A stretch of DNA of 6,302 nucleotides. Source: Candidatus Didemnitutus sp. GTDB lineage: Bacteria > Verrucomicrobiota > Verrucomicrobiia > Opitutales > Opitutaceae. Below the pieces are notes generated by a model, which was not told the DNA's origin, made no database searches, and saw only the letters and a list, made by a program, of their open reading frames with translations. The stretch is taken from NCBI GenBank assembly GCA_030682505.1, contig JAUXOH010000336.1, positions 1-6,302 of the forward strand, in the 5' to 3' direction. Every line of letters begins with the position of its first letter. Position 1 is the stretch's first letter. Shown here piece by piece: positions 1-4,187 of this stretch. Made by a program: the position numbers and the translations under genes.

Positions 1-433
1 CCCGGCCGAGGAACAGGCGCAGCGCGCGACGTGGCTCCGCGACGGGGTGAACTGGCGGTTTCGCGTGCCCGAAGGCGAGACCCTGGAATTCATCGACGGC
101 CATTTCGGGCGGCAGCACACCACCTTTGGTCGCGACCTCGGAGATTTCCTCGTCTGGCGAAAAGACGGCCTGCCGAGTTATCAACTGGCCTGCGCCGTCG
201 ATGATGCCGCCATGAGGATCACGGAGGTGGTGCGCGGTGCCGACTTGATGCTCTCCACCTTTCGCCAGCTGCTGATCTTTCGCGCTCTGGGCCTGAAGGC
301 CCCCGCATTTTATCATTGTCCGCTCGTGACCGACGAGCACGGCGTGCGCCTCGCCAAGCGCCACGATGCCCTCGCCTTGCGCACGTTGCGTGAAGCGGGC
401 CGATCGGCCGCCGACTTGCGCGCGGTTCGCTAG
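1..433 (+). CDS. gluQ: Glutamyl-Q tRNA(Asp) synthetase (GluQRS), C-terminal part, 5' end off window
   Basis: The reading frame is open from the left edge (first full codon at 2), so only the last 143 residues are seen. Known members are about 300 residues long. They activate glutamate and attach it to queuosine in the anticodon of tRNA(Asp). Visible class I synthetase signatures in the fragment are SYQLACAVDD (59-68), VVRGADLMLST (77-87) and the KMSKR-like loop RLAKRHDA (116-123), followed by a short helix. The protein ends about 20 residues after that loop. A true GluRS (GltX) would continue with a large anticodon-binding domain, so the truncated form points to GluQRS. The N-terminal HIGH motif and zinc-binding cysteines lie outside the window and cannot be checked. 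A GTG at 47 is internal and is not the start. The FmdB-like gene follows 59 bases later on the same strand and could be co-transcribed. Confidence 0.88.
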   Translation, partial: PAEEQAQRATWLRDGVNWRFRVPEGETLEFIDGHFGRQHTTFGRDLGDFLVWRKDGLPSYQLACAVDDAAMRITEVVRGADLMLSTFRQLLIFRALGLKAPAFYHCPLVTDEHGVRLAKRHDALALRTLREAGRSAADLRAVR

Positions 434-444
434 CGCCCGCCGGC

Positions 445-468
445 GCCGCAGGCTTGCCAAGCGGCGGC
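445..468 (+). terminator. Hairpin after gluQ, weak terminator candidate
   Basis: The outer stem GCCGC (445-449) pairs with GCGGC (464-468). An inner stem GCTT (452-455) pairs with AAGC (459-462) around a GCC loop. It is followed by CTTGTCATT, which is not a real T tract, so it may only weaken transcription or be incidental. It covers the TTG at 454 that could otherwise start the next gene, which favours the ATG at 493. Confidence 0.25.
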
Positions 469-492
469 CTTGTCATTCACAAACCACCTGCC

Positions 493-750
493 ATGGCCAC
501 CTACGTTTACGAAACGATTCCCCAGCGCGCCGCCGACGCGCCGCGACGTTTCGAGTTCGTGCAAAGCATGAAGGATGCTCCGCTCCAACGCGACCCGGCC
601 ACGGGTGAACCCGTGCGGCGGATCATCTCCGGGGGATTCGGGCTCATGGGCGTCGGGAGCGGCAAGGAACCGGCGGCGTCACCGGTTCCGACTGCGCCCT
701 GCGGCGCGGGTTGCGCCTGCCACTCCGGTCCGCGCATTCCCCAGCCCTAA
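493..750 (+). CDS. FmdB-like small protein lacking the zinc-ribbon cysteines
   Basis: This is an 85-residue protein. The N-terminal part follows the FmdB/CxxC_CxxC_SSSS pattern: MATYVYET at 1-8 (usually M-P-x-Y-x-Y), then RFEFVQSMKDAPL (19-31), then EPVRRIISGGFGLMG (39-53). In classical members two CxxC pairs bind zinc between these blocks. Here both are absent and the segment is RDPATGEP. The C-terminal tail instead holds C70, C74, C76 and H77, a compact cluster that could bind metal. The function of the family is not firmly known; members are annotated as putative regulatory or zinc-ribbon proteins. The ATG at 493 is chosen because the family pattern begins there; a frame-extending TTG at 454 would add 13 unrelated residues. 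No Shine-Dalgarno sequence is visible. The stop codon overlaps that of the convergent mazG-like gene. Confidence 0.78.
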   Translation: MATYVYETIPQRAADAPRRFEFVQSMKDAPLQRDPATGEPVRRIISGGFGLMGVGSGKEPAASPVPTAPCGAGCACHSGPRIPQP

Positions 751-1115
751 AGCTCGGTGTATTTGTCGGAGCGGCCGCGGGCTTTTTCGACCGGATACTT
801 GGCAGCGTTCTTGGCCAGCTTGGCCTCGATGGCAGCGGCGAGATCGAGATCGCTGATATTCGCAAATTCCAGCGCGTAGATCACCACGTCGGCGAGTTCA
901 TCGGCGATCAACTCGCGTTTGGCCGGGTCGCGCACGATGGCATTGGAGGCGGCGGACTCAGTCCACAGAAAATGTTCCATCAACTCACCGGCCTCCGCGG
1001 CGAGGGCCATGCTGAGGTTCTTCGGGGAGTGAAACTGTTCCCAATCGCGTTCGCGGGCGAAGGCCAGCACGCGGGCCCGCAGTCCAGCCACCGTCATGGT
1101 CGCATCTTGCATCAT
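747..1115 (-). CDS. MazG-like nucleotide pyrophosphohydrolase (DCTPP1/RS21-C6 type)
   Basis: This 122-residue all-alpha enzyme belongs to the family that hydrolyses (d)NTPs to monophosphate and pyrophosphate, cleaning the nucleotide pool. The relatives DCTPP1 and RS21-C6 prefer dCTP and modified dCTP. Visible motifs, numbered from the ATG at 1115, are RERDWEQFHSPKNLSMAL (21-38), the first metal-binding block EAGELME (E41, E44, E47), the second block DELADVVIY with E73 and D76, and the family-typical tail KNAAKYPVEKARG (102-114) ending in KYTEL. These match the acidic magnesium ligands of the family. Start choice is open: ATGs at 1115, 1112 and 1097 are possible, and a further in-frame start at 1163 would add 16 residues unlike the family. 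None has a Shine-Dalgarno sequence. The gene converges on the FmdB-like gene, with a 4-base overlap of the ends. The exact substrate cannot be read from the sequence. Confidence 0.9.
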   Translation of the reverse strand: MMQDATMTVAGLRARVLAFARERDWEQFHSPKNLSMALAAEAGELMEHFLWTESAASNAIVRDPAKRELIADELADVVIYALEFANISDLDLAAAIEAKLAKNAAKYPVEKARGRSDKYTEL

Positions 1116-1470
1116 GGCGCCAACGGTGTCGGGGCGGCCGATCCGGGGCAAGCGCGCCCGCAAAAAGCGTCATAACGGGCGCCGGCGCATTCGGGATTAA
1201 AGAAACCACTTGTTGGGCCGATGGGCCTGAGTAAGGTTCAACCCAACCTCATGGCACCTGCCACGTCAGTTCAACGATTCTCGGACCGCACTTCGAATAC
1301 GAAGGCGGCCCGAGGCGTTGTTGCGCAGCACCCGCTGCACTCGATGTGCCCGTGCGTCGCCATTGGGACCAAACTAATCACCGTAGCGGGCTGCCTGGCC
1401 TAACGGACACCGAACCCACGGTAACAGTCCTACCCCCAGGAGACCCGTCGGCCACCACCGGACGAGACCC
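1116..1470. other. Divergent intergenic spacer, no gene recognised
   Basis: This stretch separates the minus-strand mazG-like gene from the plus-strand hsp20 gene, so it should hold promoters for both. I found no convincing -35/-10 pair and no CIRCE-like heat-shock operator. Two small perfect hairpins are visible: CTTCG/CGAAG around AATA (1291-1304) and GCAGC/GCTGC around ACCC (1325-1338). A lone AGGAG occurs at 1438-1442, but it lies 28 bases before the hsp20 ATG with no in-frame start between them. A 60-codon ORF at 1221-1403 has no recognisable features and is not called. Confidence 0.5.
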
Positions 1471-1866
1471 ATGCGTATGCATCCCATTATTCCATCGCCC
1501 AATCTTCATCACTCCGACCCCGTCGATTCCCTGTTGGAATTCCGGCAGCCGCAGTTCGAGTGCACCGATCTGCCGCACGCCTTGAAAATCGAGATCTGTA
1601 TTCCCGGAGTCGATGCCGCCGCCGTCGAAATCACCACGCGCGGCCCGGATCTGGTCGTCGTCGCCCACAAGCCGCACCCCGTGCGCGTCAACTGGCAGGC
1701 GCTTCACCTCGAGGCGGCCCAACGCGACTACCAATTGAACCTCCGGCTGGGTCACGGGCTCAACCTTTCCAACCTCACCGCCGAGATCGCTTCCGGCGTG
1801 CTGACGATCATCGTGCCGAAGCGCCATGGATTCACGCATCACCACACCGCGCGTTTCGTGGCATAG
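1471..1866 (+). CDS. Small heat-shock protein, Hsp20/alpha-crystallin family
   Basis: This 131-residue protein has an alpha-crystallin domain at about 30-118. The visible pattern is ALKIEICIPGVDAAAVEITT (37-56), the beta-strand pair with the PGVD turn typical of Hsp20, then RDYQLNLRLGHGLNLSNLTA (85-104), and the signature SGVLTIIVPK (108-117), matching the A-x-x-x-n-GVL consensus. Members are ATP-independent holdases that bind unfolding proteins in the cytoplasm as oligomers. The N-terminal arm is short (about 29 residues). The C-terminal tail after 118 is His-rich (HHH at 123-125) and has no I-x-I motif, the segment that normally docks subunits into oligomers. This suggests small or atypical assemblies. 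An ATG at 1477 is an alternative start. No close Shine-Dalgarno sequence is seen. The gene is monocistronic, with a strong terminator 63 bases downstream. Confidence 0.85.
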   Translation: MRMHPIIPSPNLHHSDPVDSLLEFRQPQFECTDLPHALKIEICIPGVDAAAVEITTRGPDLVVVAHKPHPVRVNWQALHLEAAQRDYQLNLRLGHGLNLSNLTAEIASGVLTIIVPKRHGFTHHHTARFVA

Positions 1867-1890
1867 ATCCAGCTGAACACCACTTTCACT

Positions 1891-1909
1891 TCCCCCGCCT
1901 AGCGGGGGA
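1891..1909. repeat. Perfect 8-bp hairpin with 3-base loop downstream of hsp20
   Basis: TCCCCCGC (1891-1898) pairs with GCGGGGGA (1902-1909) around CTA. It is followed by TTGGGGT and an A run (1917-1922) rather than a T run, so by itself it is not a canonical intrinsic terminator. It lies only 19 bases before the strong terminator hairpin. Its compact G/C palindrome with a flanking G/A-rich tail looks like a dispersed intergenic palindrome of the REP type. Whether it recurs in the genome cannot be seen here. Confidence 0.5.
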
Positions 1910-1928
1910 TTGGGGTAAAAAAGCAATG

Positions 1929-1964
1929 GCGGGCCGTCCAGGGGTGGGCGGCCCGCTTCTTTTT
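1929..1964 (+). terminator. Strong intrinsic terminator of hsp20
   Basis: GCGGGCCG (1929-1936) pairs perfectly with CGGCCCGC (1949-1956), an all-G/C 8-bp stem with a 12-base loop. It is followed at once by TTCTTTTT (1957-1964). This is the expected Rho-independent layout for a plus-strand transcript coming from hsp20. Confidence 0.85.
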
Positions 1965-1988
1965 GCCCCGGGATCGCCGCCCAGGGGC

Positions 1989-2009
1989 AAATTTTGCCGG
2001 CGAAAATTT
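1989..2009. repeat. AT-rich inverted repeat in GC-rich spacer
   Basis: AAATTTT (1989-1995) and AAAATTT (2003-2009) are perfect inverted arms flanking GCCGGCG, whose first six bases are themselves palindromic. With one bulged G the arms extend to 10 bp. It stands out in a GC-rich spacer, and an alternating GC run (2033-2042) follows. It could be a protein-binding dyad; no promoter could be assigned. Confidence 0.45.
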
Positions 2010-2081
2010 CCGGGAAGTTTTCTGGAACATCTGCGCGCGCGCGGGGTTCTGACTTGAGACACCAAGAATTCAGCCCAAGCC

Positions 2082-2291
2082 ATGACGCACTTTCCCCATC
2101 GCCACCGCCGCTCCGACTCCTCGTCGGCCGGCCCGCCGACGCCCGCCAAGGGCTCGACGCGCGATGTGCAGTGGGGTCGACCGGTCTTCCGGGCCCCGAT
2201 CCTCAATCCCAAAGTGCCGGTTGAACCCCTCACTTTCGGCACCGCGCGCCTTCCCGGCCGCGCCCGCAAGCACTCTGCGACCAAGGGTTGA
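2082..2291 (+). CDS. Possible small hypothetical protein
   Basis: This is a 69-codon ORF starting with ATG. I do not recognise the product. It is basic and Pro/Arg/Ser-rich in its first half (HRHRRSDSSS at 6-15) and has a less biased second half (PILNPKVPVEPLTFG at 39-53). There is no signal peptide, membrane segment or cysteine. In favour of coding: third-position GC is higher than second-position GC by my own count (about 81 versus 62 percent), the pattern of real genes in GC-rich DNA. The stop also directly abuts the stop of the convergent rlmJ, as expected for a tightly packed gene pair. Against: there is no ribosome-binding site, no recognisable family, and overlapping ORFs exist in other frames. 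It would fill an otherwise empty 300-base gap. Confidence 0.35.
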   Translation: MTHFPHRHRRSDSSSAGPPTPAKGSTRDVQWGRPVFRAPILNPKVPVEPLTFGTARLPGRARKHSATKG

Positions 2292-3167
2292 TCAGCGCTC
2301 GGGCACCGGCCAGCTCACGCGGGACGCGGCCCCGGCATCGAGTTTCAACAGGTCGGCCAAGGGTGGAAGCACGGCCCGAAACACTTGGTCGATCTGCCAC
2401 GGCGGATTCAACACCAACAGTCCGCAGCCCTTCATGCGCACCTGCGCCGAATCGCTCGCGATCTGCAATTCCGCGCACAGCATCGGCGGGGCGCCGGGCG
2501 CCAGAGCCAGATCCTCGATGAAGCGATCGCAGCGGGCGCGCTCCGTGATCGGATACCAAATCGCGTAGGTCCCGCTGGGGAAGCGTCGCTGCGCAGCGGC
2601 CAGCGCCGCGGTGATGTCGGCAAACTCGCCGGCGCTTTCAAACGGCGGATCGATCAGCACCAGGGCGCGTTTCTCGGACGGCGGCAGCATCGCCTTCAGC
2701 GCGGTGTAGCCGTCCATCTTGCGCACCAACACCCGTTGCCCGGCGCCGAAGGCAAAATCGAGCGCCTCGGCGTCATCCTCCCGCAATTCGCACAAGACCG
2801 AGCGATCCTGCGGCCGCAAGGCACTCTGAACGATCCACGGCGAGCCGGGATAAACGCTCAGCTCCGCATCGTCGCCGGTCTTGCGCACGTGGTAGGATTT
2901 GATCGCGGCCAGAAATGGTTCCAGCACCGCAGGCAAGGGGGACGCCTCCCACAGCCGGCCGACACCTGCCGGCCACTCGGGAGCGCGCTCGCGCCCGTCC
3001 GGCAGCACGCCGGAAGTCGTCAGATCGTAGCCACCCCGCCCGGCATGGGTGTCGAGGTAGAGAAACCCTTTCTCCTTCCGCTGCATGCCCTGCACGAGCA
3101 ATTGCAGCAAGGCGTGCTTGAAGACGTCGGCGTAATTGCCCGCGTGGTAGTGATGCCGGTAATTCAT
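2292..3167 (-). CDS. rlmJ: 23S rRNA (adenine(2030)-N6)-methyltransferase RlmJ
   Basis: The product has 291 residues, close to the roughly 280 of E. coli RlmJ (formerly YhiR). It methylates N6 of A2030 in 23S rRNA using S-adenosylmethionine and acts on rRNA before full assembly. Visible motifs are the N-terminal signature MNYRHHYHAGNYADVFKHAL (1-20), the SAM-binding block LYLDTHAGRGGYDL (36-49), YPGSP (106-110), the catalytic D-P-P-F/Y motif LIDPPFE (171-177, D173), WYPI (204-207) and MKGCGLLVLNPPW (245-257). The ATG at 3167 is chosen because the family begins with M-x-Y-R-H. An in-frame ATG at 3182 would add five residues and overlap the upstream gene. GAAGG precedes the chosen start and overlaps the yhcH stop, so the two genes probably form one transcription and translation unit. 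It converges on the possible small ORF with abutting stops. Confidence 0.93.
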   Translation of the reverse strand: MNYRHHYHAGNYADVFKHALLQLLVQGMQRKEKGFLYLDTHAGRGGYDLTTSGVLPDGRERAPEWPAGVGRLWEASPLPAVLEPFLAAIKSYHVRKTGDDAELSVYPGSPWIVQSALRPQDRSVLCELREDDAEALDFAFGAGQRVLVRKMDGYTALKAMLPPSEKRALVLIDPPFESAGEFADITAALAAAQRRFPSGTYAIWYPITERARCDRFIEDLALAPGAPPMLCAELQIASDSAQVRMKGCGLLVLNPPWQIDQVFRAVLPPLADLLKLDAGAASRVSWPVPER

Positions 3168-3171
3168 CGCG

Positions 3172-3176
3172 CCTTC
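3172..3176 (-). promoter_or_regulatory. Ribosome-binding site of rlmJ overlapping the yhcH stop
   Basis: On the minus strand the sequence reads TGAAGGCGCGATG: the yhcH stop TGA runs into GAAGG, four bases before the rlmJ ATG. The spacing is slightly short. This is the clearest Shine-Dalgarno-like element near a start in the window, and it decides for 3167 over 3182. It suggests translational coupling. Confidence 0.55.
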
Positions 3177-3672
3177 AGGCAACCGGCACCTTGACGACGG
3201 TCTTGCGCACGAGGCGCGGTGCCCCGTCCAGTTGCAGGGAGGGCATGTGTCCGTCCGACGGGAAAAAGAGCGCGACGTCGCCGGCGCGCATGACCAAGCG
3301 GGCCGCTTGCGGTGCCTCCGGGAAAAACTTGCTCAGGTCGCGCTCCCGGTCGTAGTCCAGGGTCATTGCGAGGCGCGCGATCTCCTCGACCTCCATCACT
3401 TCCACGCCGGCGACAATCACTTGCACGTCGATGTAGGTCCGATGGGCTTCAAAAAAACCCTCGGCCCGCGGCTTGGCGAGGTAGACCTGCTCCAAGGCAA
3501 AGGCCCCGCCACTGAGGTCGAATCGTCGGGTCTCCCCGGTCGCTTGGGCAAGGATTCGGTCGTTCACGGGCGATCCGGTCCGCAGCGCCTCCGCCACGTA
3601 GGCAAACGCCGCCGTGAATTGCTCAGCGCGGTTTTGGATGCGGAGGGACGAAAAAGGGCCAAATTGGGCCAT
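3175..3672 (-). CDS. YhcH/YjgK/YiaL (DUF386) family cupin-like protein
   Basis: From the ATG at 3672 the product has 165 residues, near the family's usual 150. The family has a cupin-like beta-sandwich with a bound metal. Members are found in sugar and sialic-acid catabolic clusters (YhcH) and in EbgC-like proteins, and an aldose anomerase role has been proposed for some; the activity here is unproven. Visible motifs are FFEAHRTYIDVQVIVAG (73-89, with likely ligands E75, H77 and D82), LDYDRERDLSKFF (105-117), GDVALFFPSDGHMP (131-144, H142) and the closing VRKTVVKVPV (155-164). An in-frame ATG at 3756 would add 28 residues not typical of the family, so 3672 is preferred. No Shine-Dalgarno sequence is visible at either. 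It is the first gene of the unit with rlmJ, 7 bases apart. No sugar genes are nearby. Confidence 0.88.
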   Translation of the reverse strand: MAQFGPFSSLRIQNRAEQFTAAFAYVAEALRTGSPVNDRILAQATGETRRFDLSGGAFALEQVYLAKPRAEGFFEAHRTYIDVQVIVAGVEVMEVEEIARLAMTLDYDRERDLSKFFPEAPQAARLVMRAGDVALFFPSDGHMPSLQLDGAPRLVRKTVVKVPVA

Positions 3673-3886
3673 GCGCCGAGAATCAAGCGCCGTCCGGGCT
3701 CCGCAAGAATGTTTCAGCTTCTGACCGGCAAAAAAACCGGGGCCGCCGGCCACCAAGCGAGCCAGTCCGACGCTCCGCCAGCGCGTTTCCGCAAGAAACG
3801 CCTAGATATTATCAAGAAATCTGAGGATATTTCCGTCGGCTGACGTATTATCTTCCGCCAAACCTATTAACCCAACCCTGTTCCCT
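3673..3886. promoter_or_regulatory. Divergent regulatory spacer with a perfect dyad
   Basis: This spacer lies between the minus-strand yhcH and the plus-strand Cys-rich gene and must serve both. It holds a perfect 7-bp dyad, GCGTTTC (3783-3789) and GAAACGC (3795-3801) with a 5-base spacer. It also holds a local AT-rich stretch with TATTATC twice (3807-3813 and 3846-3852), and CCGG boxes flanking an A7 run (3725-3740). The dyad has no T tract on either strand, so it is more likely an operator than a terminator. Possible plus-strand promoter elements are TATTAT at 3846-3851, without a good -35, or CTGACG (3840-3845) with TATTAA (3865-3870) at a long 19-base spacing. Neither is convincing. Confidence 0.4.
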
Positions 3887-4078
3887 ATGAAAAACCTCAT
3901 TCGTTTCCTCGCCGTGCTTGCGGCTCTCTCGTTCGGTGGATTCGCCTTTGCCGGTGAAAAGAAGGCTGAAGACTGCAAGGGCTGCAAAGACGCAGCCGCC
4001 TGCTGCAAGGCCGAGAAAAAGGAAGGCTGCTGCAAGGCCGAAAAGAAGGACTGCGAGAAGACCCCCGAGAAGAAGTAA
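3887..4078 (+). CDS. Small exported Cys/Lys-rich protein, metallothionein-like composition
   Basis: The product has 63 residues. An N-terminal signal peptide is clear: a basic MKNLIR, a hydrophobic core at about 7-21, and an AFA site giving cleavage between A22 and G23. The mature part would be only 41 residues, with seven cysteines (C30, C33, C39, C40, C48, C49, C56) and thirteen lysines. It contains one CxxC, two CC pairs, and an imperfect tandem repeat in which CCKAEKKEG (39-47) is followed by CCKAEKKDC (48-56). There is no aromatic residue in the mature part, so it is unlikely to fold without metal or disulfides. I do not recognise a named family. Metal binding, or a thiol role outside the cytoplasm, is an inference from composition. 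The start has no Shine-Dalgarno sequence, but the signal peptide fixes it. The gene is monocistronic with its own terminator, and an AT-rich, dyad-bearing spacer lies upstream. Confidence 0.8.
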   Translation: MKNLIRFLAVLAALSFGGFAFAGEKKAEDCKGCKDAAACCKAEKKEGCCKAEKKDCEKTPEKK

Positions 4079-4104
4079 GCGAGCTTCACTTCGTTTAAAA
4101 TTTC

Positions 4105-4135
4105 ATGGCCCGTTCCCCCGCGGAACGGGCCATTT
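4105..4135 (+). terminator. Hairpin terminator after the Cys-rich gene
   Basis: A perfect 12-bp stem runs from 4105-4116 (core GGCCCGTTCC) to 4122-4133 with a 5-base loop. It is followed by only TTT on the plus strand. On the minus strand the hairpin is followed by GAAATTTTAAA. It begins 26 bases after the stop codon, and the stem is long enough to act despite the short T run. It separates the small gene from the large gene downstream. Confidence 0.65.
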
Positions 4136-4150
4136 GCTAGCAAGTCTAGC
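4136..4150. repeat. Short inverted repeat upstream of the beta-strand-repeat gene
   Basis: GCTAG (4136-4140) and CTAGC (4146-4150) form a perfect 5-bp dyad with a 5-base spacer. It lies directly after the terminator and 37 bases before the GTG start. It could be an operator for the downstream gene, but it is short enough to occur by chance. Confidence 0.25.
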
Positions 4151-4187
4151 CTTGTTCGGACGCCCGGTTCCGGCATACCTTTCCTGC

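Noticed and set aside
711..1175. 154-codon plus-strand ORF
   Set aside because: It is a shadow of the mazG-like gene, whose active-site motifs are on the minus strand.
1291..1338. Two small hairpins as a possible RNA gene
   Set aside because: The stems are only 5 bp and do not combine into a tRNA, riboswitch or other known fold.
1221..1403. 60-codon plus-strand ORF in the mazG-hsp20 spacer
   Set aside because: It has no ribosome-binding site, no recognisable motif and no coding-like codon bias.
1378..1926. 182-codon minus-strand ORF across hsp20
   Set aside because: It is antisense to the recognised Hsp20 gene. Its N terminus is only a translation of the downstream hairpins, and no family pattern is seen.
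2385..3194. 269-codon plus-strand ORF over rlmJ
   Set aside because: It is a shadow of rlmJ. The minus-strand product carries all the RlmJ motifs, and long antisense ORFs are expected in GC-rich DNA.
3725..3751. CCGG-flanked A7 run plus GGCCGCCGGCC as a minus-strand terminator
   Set aside because: No minus-strand gene lies upstream to be terminated, and the stem is only 4 bp. It could be a leader feature of yhcH but is too weak to call.
3232..3843. 203-codon plus-strand ORF over yhcH
   Set aside because: It is antisense to the recognised YhcH-family gene and has no domain pattern of its own.
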